From positions 2,480,001-2,544,000 of the forward strand of contig JAULSU010000005.1 in the NCBI GenBank assembly GCA_030512335.1: a stretch of DNA of 64,000 nt, in the 5' to 3' direction. The translations under genes were made by a program, and so were the position numbers. The notes beneath the pieces were generated by a model. The model saw only the letters and a list, made by a program, of their open reading frames with translations. It ran no database searches and was not told the DNA's origin. Positions 1 through 11,226 of the stretch are shown in pieces. The DNA is from Immersiella caudata (Eukaryota; Ascomycota; Sordariomycetes; Sordariales; Lasiosphaeriaceae). Every line of letters starts with the position of its first letter. Position 1 is the first letter of the stretch.

Positions 1-239
1 AGGGTGCCGTTGGTGGAGGATGAGATTTGGGCGGCGGCGGCGACGAGGGATTGGGGGTCGGTGATGTCGGCTTGGATGATGTGGAGGTTGGGGTGTTGGG
101 CCGCGAGTTGGTTGAGGGAGGTGGCGGAGGAGGGGTTGCGGACGAGGGCGAAGACGGTGTTGGAGGGGGCGAGGGAGAGTTGCTTGACGAATTCGAGGCC
201 GAGGCCGCGGGAGGTTCCGGTGACGGCGTAGGAGGGCAT
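1..239 (-). CDS. Short-chain dehydrogenase/reductase, N-terminal part (runs off window)
   Basis: Only the first 79 codons are inside the window; the rest lies left of base 1. Translation from the ATG at 239 gives an opening beta strand followed by TGTSRGLG, the TGxxxGxG glycine motif that binds NAD(P) in classical SDR enzymes. It continues with the expected alternation of strands and helices, including FALVRNP (start of the second strand) and a DITD acidic element near residue 61, which typically contacts the adenine ring. It is probably a cytosolic oxidoreductase of the C-factor-like SDR group. The catalytic Ser-Tyr-Lys residues are outside the window, so substrate cannot be inferred. It is divergently transcribed from the Zn2Cys6 regulator at 642. 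Confidence 0.85.
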   Translation of the reverse strand, partial: MPSYAVTGTSRGLGLEFVKQLSLAPSNTVFALVRNPSSATSLNQLAAQHPNLHIIQADITDPQSLVAAAAQISSSTNGT

Positions 240-641
240 GGTTGACGTTGAATTGGGGCTGGTGTTAGTTGAGGCGGACAGGGATAGGGGAAGATGTGTA
301 TAAGTGAGGTGGTTGAGATGAGTGGAGTGTGTGATATGATTGATATTTGAGATCGTGGTTCACGTCCAGTTTAAATATTGCGTACCCGCCGTCAATAAGT
401 GGACCACTTCAACAGTTTGATTTGAAACCAAAGTCATATTCCGGCATCGATCTCGTTCATCTTGTGAATCGGGGGCGTATACGCGTCTGAGTTGACCAAT
501 AGGGTGTGGCCGGAATCTCTTGGTGATGGGGAAAGCGGGCCATTTGTCAGCACCAGTTCCCCCAAGGGAAGGAGCTATCCACCCGACGGACCACCCGATT
601 CGGGTCCGTTCCTCACCTTTCAACGACCGCGCTTCAGAACG
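240..641. promoter_or_regulatory. Divergent intergenic region between SDR and Zn2Cys6 regulator
   Basis: This 402-bp spacer separates two start codons that point away from each other, so it should hold both promoters. A TATA-like GTATAA lies at about 298-303. No convincing paired CGG triplet site for the adjacent Zn2Cys6 factor was found by eye. The reading frame of the regulator stays open upstream to 492, but the first well-placed ATG is at 642. Confidence 0.5.
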
Positions 642-2828
642 ATGGATACCGCAGCGACTTTCGCTGTCTACCCACTGAAGCGGCGCGCTTGTGCTGCCTG
701 CACCACAGCCAAAGCGAAATGCTCAGGGCCGCTTCCCGCGTTGCAAAAGAATTGTCAGCGATGCAGTCGCTTGGGGAAGGAATGCGTTTTCCAAGATCTT
801 CCACAAAGGCGGAGGCCTCGAATGGCGCCGGCATACCCCCCGACATACCCCCGGACCGCTAGCAGCAGCACCGAAACTAGCCAACTTGACCCTGTTAAGT
901 CCCTCGAGACAAAACTCGAGGCTCTGTCCGCCGAAATCGCTGCCCTGAAGCAACATCAACAAAATGACTCGCCCATTCCAACCAAGGCGCTACCCCAACA
1001 TGCGTCTCCCAACCAAGGAACTCAAAATGGCGAACACGGCGACATCATCTCCCGCGGCTGGATCACAAGAGACGAAGCAGACCACCTAATCACAACCTTC
1101 AAACAAGACTTCACCCCCCGCTTCCCCTTCGTCACCCTATCCTCAACCGAAACCGCCGCCCACCTACGAAAACACTCCCCCTTCCTATTCCTCTGCGTCA
1201 TCGCCATCTCCCTTTACAACAACCCACCCCTTCAGCAGCGAATCAGCGAAGAGGTCCGCCGACAGCTAAGCACGCGGCTGCTATTCCACTCTGAGCGCTC
1301 CATGGACCTCCTTCGTGGTCTGCTGGTGTATTCCGCGTGGTATCAGTACTTTGCGCATCAGGGGCACGGCCAGTTATACATCCTCTCGCAGCTGTGTGTC
1401 ACGCTGGTGTACGATTTGGGCTTACCGCCGGGATGCTCGGGAAATAAAAAACCTGACGACGGTCGAGGGACAGATGATAACGGGAAGCGAGCGGTTCTGG
1501 GGGCGTTTTGGCTGTCTGTCACGACGTCGCGCATTCTGCAACGGCCGGTGGGATTGAAGCACAGTATCGGTCTGGACGAGTGGGCGTCGGGATTCGCGGT
1601 CGGGCCGGAGTATGCGTCTGATGTGGGGATACAGCCCATTATCATGTTGCAGGCTTTTGCGTTTCGCATCATGGAGGCGGTCCCGGACATCACGGTGAGA
1701 GAGGAAGATGCCCGAGAGGAGAAATCCGAGATTACGCCGCAAGCTATACTTCCTTTCCTTGTTGAACTTGAGAATATCAAGGAGAAGGTCAACAAGTACA
1801 GCGCCACTGCGCCTAACATCGGTACGTCTTACACACCCCTCAACCCAAGAGAATGTCTACATGCGACGTACTACGGGCACGTATCCCCGCACAACACACG
1901 CCACCACCACTGCGGCAACCCCTATGACCGCTACGCCGGAGGTCTTTTTTCAGCTGGAGGGAGGCATTGGAAGTAGCTTTCACGCCCTTTGTAACTAATT
2001 CCAATACTTCCCGTTGGCTACAAATAGGCCTTAGGCGTAACTACAACAGAGCTGCCGCAATAAGAGTGGTGTAGTGCAGGGTCAAGGGTTATGTGTGGGA
2101 TCCGGTGCATATAGACATTCTCCAACCCATTTGCACATCCTCTAGTTAACTAATCAAACCCAGCAAACTACATCAACCTCGAACTCTTCCACCTCGAAAC
2201 CTGGCTCTCCCACTCCCCAATCCCCGAGCCCGACTCCCCCCAGCTCTACCACAACATCCAGCTCAACCACCAATCCATTTCCCAAATCCTCCAAATCCCC
2301 ACCTCCGAAGTCTACTGCACGCCCCTCCTCCTGCACCTCTGGGTCTGCACCTCCCTCACCTGGCTCGGACGCACCTTGGGTCAACTTCTCACCACCACCA
2401 TGTCCCGGAGCACCATCACCGAAGCTCAGCGCGTCATCAACGAGGCTAAATACCTCAGCAGTGCTGATTCGCTCTCGAAGAAATTCGAAGAGGCGTACGG
2501 CGGCCTGTGGGACGGCGGCGTTGATGACCATTCAGAGCTAGGGCGTCTGCTGCATCATATACGGATGTTGAGACGGACGTACCATTGGCACGTGAAGAGG
2601 ATTACGGGGTCTGATTTGGTGGAGACGGTAGAGGGGTTGACGTCAGATCTTACTGGAGAGGGATGGGTTGGGGATGCGGAGGCAATGACGATACCGAGTG
2701 ATGCTGATTTTGATACTGCAGGTTTTGGGGATTTTGAAGCGGGTACTTGGACGTCGATAAACGACTTTTTGTTTATTGATTATGCTGGATTTGGGGATGG
2801 GCTTCCGGGGGCGGCGCCTGGGTACTAG
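642..2828 (+). CDS. Zn(II)2Cys6 fungal transcription factor
   Basis: Model: exons 642-1821 and 2164-2828, 614 aa. A GTACGT donor and a TTAACTAAT branch followed by CAG bound a 342-nt intron, which is long for this locus; the frame is continuous across the junction. Residues about 14-45 form the binuclear zinc cluster, with spacing C-x2-C-x6-C-x10-C-x2-C-x6-C, followed by a basic linker (RRRPR). A short leucine-rich heptad stretch near residues 88-105 may dimerise. The remainder is helical and resembles the middle homology region of C6 regulators (STRLLFHSERS, LCVTLVYDLGLPP). It is a nuclear DNA-binding regulator with unknown target. The divergent SDR gene is a candidate target because the two share a promoter. 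The long intron could hide a small exon. Confidence 0.9.
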
Positions 2829-3256
2829 AGGGTGTCGAAATGAGAGTATACTTTCTTTGAATTATGGCCACAATGCTATTGTGGCGAAAACAAAAGACGA
2901 TTCAGCATCACAAGTACGAAGGCTCGGGCCAGATGAGGGGGGCTATCTGCATCATACAAAAACACGTTGCCCAGATTAACATCTTTAGCAAATAAACGTC
3001 GGTATTAGGTACCAATATAAGCGGCCTTATTTTACATCTTGAAATCTCTGAGCTTTATTTCAAAAGGCCTTAATGGCATTCTAAACGGCGTTACTTACAT
3101 TTAAAATGTCCTTGTTAGCATTGAAGGAGGCTTGATGAGCATTATACGATCCCTTTTCTCATTGTTAATAGCCCTGGGGCACTGACTGAAAGGACTCATA
3201 CTTAACAACATCATGTAGCCAAAGCCACTCAACTCACATGACCCTCCCAACATCTC
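2829..3256. other. Intergenic, convergent 3' ends
   Basis: These 428 bp lie between the 3' ends of the Zn2Cys6 gene (plus) and the DUF1996 gene (minus). The sequence is relatively AT-rich and should carry both 3' UTRs and poly(A) signals. No coding region or structured element was seen. Confidence 0.6.
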
Positions 3257-4445
3257 TTACAAAACCTCGGGATTCCCCGGCAACTCCTTAACCCAAACCT
3301 TATCTGACACATCCTCCCTCGCCTGCTGCGCCTTGGTACACGCAATCGCCGTCTCGCCCGCCTGCAGCTTCAACGCCGGACACGTCTCACTCCAGCAATT
3401 CGTACCCAACGCGTCCATCGCCCTCTGCAGCGCGCCATCCTCCCATCCAAACAAGTAATCGCCGTGGTTCCCGTGTCCCGTGCGATCGCCAAAGGAGTAC
3501 ACCAGCGGCTGCTTGCCGTTCTTGTAGTACTCTGGGTTGGCAAACTCGGAAGTGTCGTACATGATTTCGTACATGACCTGGGGGATGCGCACGGGGTGGC
3601 TGGCGGGGCATTTGTCGCCGGCGAGGTTGGAAGTGCCCGAGTACGCGACGTGGCTGCGGTGGTCGGGGCTGTCGACGTTCTTGCCGTCCCAGCACGAGGG
3701 GAAGATGATGGTCGTGCGGATGCCGCCCGGGCAGGGCTTGTTGGGGAACTCGGAGGTGTCGGAGCGGTCGCAGGGGGCGCCGTTGCCGCCCATGGTGCGC
3801 TCGGACTTGGACAAGCAGCGGTGGCAGTTGTAGAGCGGGCCGGTGGGCTTGGTGCGGATGGCGGGGTCGCCGGAGATCATGCGGAAGCCCTTGCTGAAGA
3901 CGGTGGTCTTCTTGTTGGATCCGCTGAAGGGACGCATGTAGTAAACGGTGAGGCCGCCGTCTTGCTCGAGTAGTGTGCCGTTGAGACGGCCGTTGGCCAT
4001 CTGCGGGACGCGCCGGAACGTGCCGTTCTCGGGGGACTGGAAGTAGATGGAGGCGGTCCAGTAGTTGGAGAAGTCTTCGACCATCTTGCAAGACGTGCAC
4101 TTGGAGGACTTGGCGGGATCCATGGCGACGGGGTCCATCTGGGCGGAGATGTTAGTATTACCCCTGAAGGGGAAGTTAGGGGGGACAAACCGTGACGTTG
4201 AAGGAATTGCCGCCCACAATCTGGTGCAGATGCGGCGAGAAGACGACTCCAGGGTTGACGATGGGATCGGTGCGCTCGATGACCAGCTGCGAGCAGCCGA
4301 ATCGCAGGAAATCCGAACCTCGCTGCGAAGCGCTCATACCCCCTCCTCCGCCTCCACCACCACCTCGTCCACCCTGGGGCTGAGGGGCAGCCAACACATC
4401 GCGCGCGAACAGCGCGGCAACCGCAGCGATAGCCCAAGCCATCAT
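3257..4445 (-). CDS. Secreted DUF1996-domain protein
   Basis: Model: exons 4445-4191 and 4138-3257 with a 52-nt intron (GTTTGT donor, TACTAAC branch, CCCAG acceptor), 378 aa. The N-terminus is a signal peptide (Ala-rich hydrophobic core ending ARDVLAAP). A poly-Gly stretch follows, then the DUF1996 fold, recognised by FLRFGCSQLVIERTDPIVNPG and SPHLHQIVGGNSF near its start and by conserved FPSCWDGKNVDSPDH and HPVRIPQV motifs further on. DUF1996 proteins are fungal extracellular proteins of unknown biochemical role. No WSC or carbohydrate-binding module follows. Two adjacent ATGs (4445 and 4442) are both possible starts. Identification of the family is firm; function is not known. Confidence 0.92.
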
Positions 4446-5535
4446 CAGTTCGTTTTTGCCAACAGAATATCAACAAACAGAAAGCAAGCAAGGGTCCGGT
4501 GGTGAAAACGCTACCACTGCCGCCTCCCCCCTTTCTCGACCTGACCCGCCCCTTATAGCCGCGAAGCCAAGGTCGGCTTACACCGTACACACAGCCATGG
4601 GAAGTACCGAGAAGTGTGCCAAGTGCCCCACATTACCAACTTCTCCCGAGTATTAAAGTAGATTGATTTCGACCCGCGAGCTTTTATTGTTAGCAGCGTG
4701 CTAACACAGTTCACCCTACCGTCACCACTGCGGTGTTAGACCACTCCGGGCATTATTCGACCCCAACCGAGGCTTGGCAGGCAAGTCCCGCCAATCGGCA
4801 GTTTGCCGTAGATGAGATATGAGCACTGCGAGATGAGAACTGGAAGTCAGGGGCTGCTGTGCGAGTTCCGGGTCGAGGCCATTGGCGCGTGATCGCTATA
4901 TTTGGGGGCGTGACTGAAGTGCTTCCACCAAGCTTCTATGCAGATTGGACGTTCTCGCCACGGTAGAGATGGTCGGGATATTGGTGGTATAAATGGGGGC
5001 GTCGGCTTGCATGGTTGGATCTCGGCTTGAAGATAGGTCTTGAGACTGCCGCGCCGACCGAGATCGACCAAGACTTCTGCGACCTGGGCCGGTTAGACAA
5101 AGACATTTGGGAGGTCTCAGGCATCTGACCCCAGAGCGCGTTCTGGGACCGGCACGATGGTCTCCCACGTCCTGGCCAATTATCGCAGACACCATGGATC
5201 CCCACAGCTCGCACCATCATATCCATTTGATAACGATGCTCTGGCAGTGGTGCAATCTCAACGTGGCTCAGCATACCCTCGCCGCTCTCTGATCCCTCGA
5301 CTAACTGAACTGGGCGCTGTGGCTGCAGCTCAAGTCTCTGGGCGCTCTATATCATTGGCCACCCTCGCTAGGATTTTCAGCTCGAGTCAATAGTCAAAAC
5401 TAGGGTCGCGTCCCCGCGCAGATGACCCAGTCCAGAGCCATGAGGCTCAAAATCGTGAAAGAGGGGATAAAATAACGCGGTGAACCGTGAACAGGGCCGC
5501 TGACGTCGTCGGTCTGCGAACGCATCGAAGGCGCG
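4446..5535. other. Divergent intergenic region, about 1.1 kb
   Basis: This region lies between the start codons of the DUF1996 gene (minus) and the membrane-protein gene (plus). A TATAAG box on the minus strand lies about 105 bp upstream of the DUF1996 start. No coding region with a recognisable product was seen. Confidence 0.55.
4552..4557 (-). promoter_or_regulatory. TATA box of the DUF1996 gene
   Basis: TATAAG on the minus strand in a GC-rich setting, about 107 bp upstream of the DUF1996 start codon. This is a normal distance for a TATA-containing fungal promoter. Confidence 0.45.
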
Positions 5536-7768
5536 ATGGCGACGGACGCCCACCAGTGGTATGCCAAACACATCGCCGACCGCGCCACAGCTTCGGCGCC
5601 TATCAACGGACAGGACTTCCCATGGTTCACCATTTCCGACTCTCCTGCCACTGGGCGGGTCCTCATCGCCGATGCCGCCATCGCTCCGGTCTTCCTGGCC
5701 GCCATCACCCTTGCGATCGGCATCCTCGTCCCGCTGCTCCTCCGACGCATTCCAAGGGCGGTAGCTGTAGCATGGTGCTTCGCAAGGAACCTCTCGCCGC
5801 CGACCGAGGAGGAAACCGATCGCGGGAACGAGAAAACTCCGTTGGATGAGGCGACAGCGCGGCCTGGTCCCGGATCGTGTCATCTACCAGTCTTGATGGC
5901 CAACTGCGGCCTCTTTCTCGGTGACGCCGTCGCATCTGTCTTCGGGGTCTGGGGCCATCTCCGAAGCCGACAACTCTTCTACGCCAGCATGTATCTGCTT
6001 TTCGCCGTGTTTTGCCTGGTGGCCGCCGTCGCCGGTCCTCTGGTTGCCCTCCTGGTTTCGCGGGATGTCGCGTACGGGTTCGCCGGGACGGTATCCGGAC
6101 CATGTATCGGCCAGTTCAACTTCACAGTAGGCGCGACCAACTATGTTGGACAAGCCTTGGACCACCATCTCCGCTCCTACGAGCTTCTGCCGTTTGCACC
6201 CACATTCAACTTTTCCTGGACCAACGAGACTGAGTACAGTGCCGGCAAGCCCGTCGTAGAGCCCACCTCAGGGGTCGTATACGAGCAGCTCGATGGTTGT
6301 CTCTTGAAGGACGAGGTTTTGTGTGACACTCGGTTTCCACGGACGCATAAGGTATCGGTGAACTTGTCGCCAGGCCAGCTTGGCCTGTGGTATGAAGATT
6401 CCTGGAAACTCAGGCTAGAAGGTTATTGCTGTAAGTTTCAGCGTCCTTCTCCCTCCATGCTGCCATAATACCGTCGTGAAACTGTCTACAAAACTCAAAG
6501 ATTGTGAGCTAACAAGACTTTCAGTACGCCTGAACTCGAGTTCCATCGGTGCCCTTTCCAACATCCAGACCAACCCCAACATCCCGAACTGGCTCTATTC
6601 GCCGGAATATGCGCGAGGCGGTGAGAAGCTCAGCGACGCGAATGACTGCCCCAATGTATACAAGGACGAGTGGACCATCGGGCAAGGGGAGGTGCAACGG
6701 TTCGACAACCGCAAGAACCTCATCACAGACAGCCTCTTCGTCTCGAATGACAAGGAGCGAGGATATCCATGTTATGATTTGCGAAAATCGCTCCGCTCGC
6801 TAGACACTGATGTGATGACCTTCATCACTCTCTTGCCATCCGCCGACCGGATCAGCCAGATACCCGGCGACGAGCTGTTCCTCGCACCTGTTTCCCGGTC
6901 GAGGTTCAAATTCCGGCCCAACGAGACGGCACATCTCCTTTGCTGGGACGAGACGTACGTCCAGCTCGACGACGGCCGCTCCTTCAAGACCAGCGCTACC
7001 TGGGCCAATCGCAGCGCCCTGATCGCCGAACACGGTCTACCGCCAGGTCTCAACCCGTTGCTTGACTTTGCCAACACAAACTTTCTGACTAGACCGGCGC
7101 GATTCTTGCGAGGATCGATGGCGTTGTTGCAGAGCGTTTCCGAGGTGACAGCTTGGGAGTTCAGTCCAACGAACGCGCCGCCGGTGCCGTTTGCTGCGGA
7201 GGTGCATCGCTGGGCGCATGTTGGGGCGATGGACATTGCGAGCAAGGCGACCAGGGTGGCCACGGGCTACTACTCGCGTGGAGTTCCGGCAGCTGTCGAG
7301 GAGTCGCGGAAGCAGGGGGTGCAGTCTGAGTTGCAGGATCTGTGCAATGCAGTTCGCGTCACGAGAGAGGGAGCTGTGTCGATGCCCGTACGGACCCTGG
7401 TTGCTGTGGCTGTATTGCTGGCTATCTCTCTCGCGTGGTGGGCGGTGGAGCGACTCGGCGTACTGCTCGCGAGTTGGGGACTGACCGGGCCAATCGGGAT
7501 GCTGCGTGCTTTCTTGGTCCTGCCAGCATCGACACCTGTTAGCCTCGCTGTTTCAACTGAGGCAGCCCTGTTGAGGGCGAGGGGCTGGGGTAGGGGACCC
7601 GAAGAGAGAGTTGTGGGCTCAGCCAGCGGTCAGCCGTTGATCAGGTCGCTGCCAAGGGGAGCAAAATCTGGCCCAAGCCTTGATCGTGTTGGGGAACATC
7701 GTTGGGCGCTTGGCTGGGGATTTTCAGGTCTTGGCGAGAGGAAAAGGCAGAGGACCAGCATAGACTAA
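5536..7768 (+). CDS. Unrecognised large fungal membrane protein
   Basis: Model: exons 5536-6430 and 6525-7768, 712 aa, with a 94-nt intron (GTAAGT donor, GCTAAC branch, TTCAG acceptor). I do not recognise the family. Hydrophobic segments lie near residues 48-69, 149-174 (about 26 residues, ending LVALLVS) and about 590-612 (LVAVAVLLAISLAWW). The roughly 410 residues between the second and third segments look extracytoplasmic, with N-glycosylation sequons (NFT, NFS, NET) and several Cys residues. The C-terminal 80 residues are basic and low in hydrophobicity, probably cytoplasmic. This layout (two N-terminal helices, large ectodomain, one C-terminal helix) recurs in uncharacterised proteins of filamentous ascomycetes; that comparison is from memory. 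Localisation, probably plasma membrane, is inferred. Confidence 0.8.
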
Positions 7769-8095
7769 GTTTCCAAACAGGATGTGGATGTAAAAAGAGA
7801 GTCATCAAGGGAGTACGGTAGTTGCATCAACAGTCGGAACTTGCCCTTAAATTACTGGCCCTCTGGGATAACCTGGAAGGTGATCGGACCAACCAATGCG
7901 GGCTGTGTCCTCCATCAGGATCTGCAGGTCGGGAGTTGGCTTGTTTGATGTCTGTGCGCGCCCCTCCAGGCCACGCCTAGCCTGTAGGCGAAGCGGTGTG
8001 CGTTCTTTCCAGGTGTGGTGCTTGGGGCATTTCCTTGAGGAGACGAAATTTTTGCCAAAAGTCCAACCCGCAAGGAACCAAGACACGCCTCAACA
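7769..8095. other. Intergenic, 327 bp
   Basis: Tandem (head-to-tail) spacer between the membrane-protein gene and the F-box-like gene. It presumably holds the 3' UTR of the former and the promoter of the latter. Nothing distinctive was seen. Confidence 0.5.
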
Positions 8096-9732
8096 ATGGA
8101 GCGCTACGAACTGCACGGCTGTGTCATTTGTGGGCAGTTATTCACTCACGCACGTGACGGGATCGGGATCGGGATAGTCTACCCACGGTCTTCGTATTAT
8201 CGAGCCAGTTCGTTTACTTTCTTCCTGAGCGACACTAATGGATGACGGCGCTGACCTGAATAGTTTATCAACTGCGTGTTGGCTACGGAATCGCCCTGTC
8301 CGGGGAAAGCCTGCTCCGTGACAGCTACATTGACACTGGGCGGTTCTGGGCTCCAGACGACAGCACACATGACCAATACAGTACTGATGCGAATGGCTTC
8401 CCAGTCGTTCGCGTTGAAGTTCCAGTTGGGCGGCTACCCACTGATGACGACAGTCCAGACGTCGCTGATCACCCTGACGGCCCCGTTATCCCCAACTACC
8501 TCGTCCACGGAGCATGTTGGAAAGTCTTGGAACATATATACGCGCCAGATCCTGTTCCGTACAAAAGGCTTTGGGAGGTGTGTAGGTCGCTAACACGCTT
8601 CGACAGGCGCGTTCCCTACTGGGGTCACGACTACGGCGGTCTGCCCACATATCTCCCTCCCGGCGAAAAATACCCATGGCACAACAAGCGCAGACGAGAT
8701 TTCACCGGGCTAGGGAACGTTCCCGAACATGATCCTATGAATCGCGACATCGAGACGGAAATGACTGCGATTTGGTTCGCATTCTCCAACAGGAAAGCGC
8801 AGCCGCCGCCGCCGTCGAAAGCGCCCCCGCAGCCACCATCAGCGGTGACAAGTGATTGCTTTTCACGTCTCCCATCCGAGATCAGGCTTGAGATTGTTTT
8901 ACTACTCAATGGTTCCGACTTGTTGAGCTTGCGCCTTGCCTCGCGGTCCTTTTGGTTCGCTTTTCACGAGAAATCATTCTGGATGTCCCATTTCCTTTTT
9001 CTGGGTGGCGAGCGCGAATGCCTTTTCAAATCCATGGCGATGAGTGAAGATAGGGTCCACGCTGACAGGGATTGGAGATCGCTGTATTGGCGGACTGACG
9101 ATAGCTGGCTGTCCCCTGGGCTGAGATACCGCGGGCGGATTTTGCTACTGGGCCGGAGCATGCAACAGGTTCTTGGCCTTCGTTTCCCGAGAGAGCCCGG
9201 CGCATACGACATGACCAGCTGCGCCGGACGCACAATCACCTGGTTAGAGGATGAATCCGTCCAGGAAAAGCTGGAAAGCATCAATTGGGACCTTCAGCCA
9301 CAGGCAGAGATGCTGTGGAAGTCGCATTTCTGCTTTCACAGCCTTTACGTCTACGTTCCAGACCCGATTGCGACCCTTTCATTCTCGTTCGCCACCCTGG
9401 GTGATCGACGGTATCTCGCAGGGATGACAATCAACACAGCGACTACCGGACAGAGGTTCAGGTTTGGATACGTGGACCCCTCGAATTCCCCCCCATCCGT
9501 GGATGTCGAGGGACTGTACGGCTTTGTTTTGGCCCTGGATCCAATGGGTATCTCGGCGATCCAGTGTATCGACCAGAATGGGGTTGTTGGCAGTTGGATA
9601 GGAATCCCGGGACCGTCTCCAACGGTCACACAGCTGGCCGGTGATGAGCAGGTGTGGGCGTTGAAAGCAAACTTTGACGTAATCCCAAGCCCCAAGCGAG
9701 GAAATCACCAGGAAGGAAGAGAATTGCGCTAA
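8096..9732 (+). CDS. F-box-like protein with N-terminal CxxC motif
   Basis: Model: exons 8096-8153 and 8264-9732, 508 aa. The first exon is short (19 codons plus one base) and encodes CVICG; the donor is GTGACG and the acceptor AATAG. This junction keeps the frame and joins CVICG to LYQLRVGYG, LSGE and later W-K-V-L-E, an order typical of fungal proteins with a Cys-containing N-terminal module followed by an F-box. The F-box lies near residues 260-300 (CFSRLPSEIRLEIVLLL, then LRLASRSFW). The C-terminal half is a probable beta-rich substrate-recognition region. The likely role is a substrate adaptor of an SCF ubiquitin ligase. The first intron donor is not optimal, so the N-terminus is the least certain part. 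Confidence 0.8.
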
Positions 9733-11226
9733 CCCGATGTGAAGGGCTGCCGCATGACGAGACTTGCCGTTGCAACGCCATCAACATCCGAATTTCAGTA
9801 TCCGGAAGGTTTGGAGATGTGGAGCAGACGAGAATCAGATTCGGAGTCAGACTCGGAATCAGATGAATTAAGTTGAAATGGTTGAGTTTGCTATACATAA
9901 CGAAGTGCACGTTCGCCGGCGCTCGACAATAGGGCCTATCCAGACCGAGATGCCGTCCAACCATACCTCCCGTTCAGGCACCATCACCATATGGGATTTG
10001 TAGCCGCTCGCTTATGGGTATGTCCTTGACGTCATACACCCACCGTGACAGCATAGCAGAGGACTGCTTGCCCCTGGGTGTCCTGGTGGGGGCTTCCTTG
10101 TTGGAGTTGGGCTGAAACGCTGCGTGGCTTTTGGTGCCGGAGGGAGGATGAGTACGGAATATTGCCATAAAAATGTGGAGGGGGGTCAAAGGAAAAAGAA
10201 ATTATGGCTGAAGCGAGTGCCAGAGGGGGAGGGAAGTCTTGAAAGGATGTTTGTTTTGGATGGGGGAGAGAGAGGAATGGCGTCGACCTACCCTGTGACG
10301 ATCGTGGAGCGAGACATGGGGGTCTCTACCGTTGTCGAAGAAAAAGAATACACTGAATCGGGCATCTTGAGTGTGGTTGTCTCGTGTTGGGTGATTTCTA
10401 TGCAGGAAAATTTTGAGTGGTACTTCGGTAGTAGGAAAGCAGTATTGCGTTGAGTTGTGTAAGTGACTGAAGAGATTGAAGATGAGGGGGAGATGGAGGA
10501 CTGAGAAACAGAATATCGCGAGAGATGTTAGTTGGGTGCATTTACTTATAAGGACTCCCGGCCCACAGTGCGGTTTTTAGAGCTGTGTGCATGGTTGGGC
10601 GGCTTTGCTAAAGTTTTGTCCTTCTGAATCTCATCAGTGTACTTTTGGTGATGTCGCGGCGATGTGGATCCCGACATCCAGCTTCGGCAGGTCCCCCTGG
10701 CCAATGAGGGTGAACTTGTTGGTGAGCCTTTGCAGGTACTGAGACTTGGACTGGCTGCTTTTTAACCGTTGCGGGGTAAGTACTTGTACAAGCTGGCCTT
10801 GTAATGGGGCTTCGAATTCGGAGCAAGGCAAAATGAGGCGACTGCGCACCACCGCTTTTCCCCTGGACGCGAGTTGCAGCTGAGGACGTAGGGACCGACC
10901 TGAAGCCACGCCCGCTTATTGGCCACACCAGAAGGACGACGAAAGGACAACCGGGGCTGAGGTGCCCCAGGCGCACAGGCAGGGAGGCGGCGCAAGTTTG
11001 GCGGACGCAAACGGCGCGCGACCTGATGTGAGAAAATCGTTGTTGCCAGAGCCTGCCGTGAGTTCGACTCTAAAAAGTGTCAATCCCCCGCTTCACACCC
11101 CCCTACCCACTCAATCTATCCAAGGCCGGTTTCGCATCATATAAACGCAATCTCGCTCTATCGTTTCTACCATCGACACTCTTCCCCCCGCCCTCAGTGT
11201 CGTAGCGAGCCTTCCCTCCCGGACAG
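9733..11226. other. Intergenic, about 1.5 kb
   Basis: This region separates the F-box-like gene from the Clr5-ankyrin gene. A frame at 10634-10909 (minus) reads reasonably like protein at its C-terminal end but has no recognisable family and no good start context. No RNA gene or mobile element was recognised. The last 200 bp before 11227 are C/T-rich, as expected of a fungal core promoter. Confidence 0.45.

Noticed and set aside
3464..3973. Open frame of 169 codons antisense to the DUF1996 gene
   Set aside because: Gly/Ala/Val-rich shadow frame of a GC-rich coding exon.
8578..8611. Sequence resembling a short intron (GTGTGT ... GCTAAC ... ACAG) in the F-box-like gene
   Set aside because: Only about 34 nt, shorter than normal fungal introns, and it is in frame and encodes residues that fit (EVCRSLTRFDRRVPYWG).
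10634..10909. Minus-strand open frame with protein-like C-terminus (FTLIGQGDLPKLDVGIHI)
   Set aside because: No family recognised, weak N-terminal half and no convincing start; left as non-coding.
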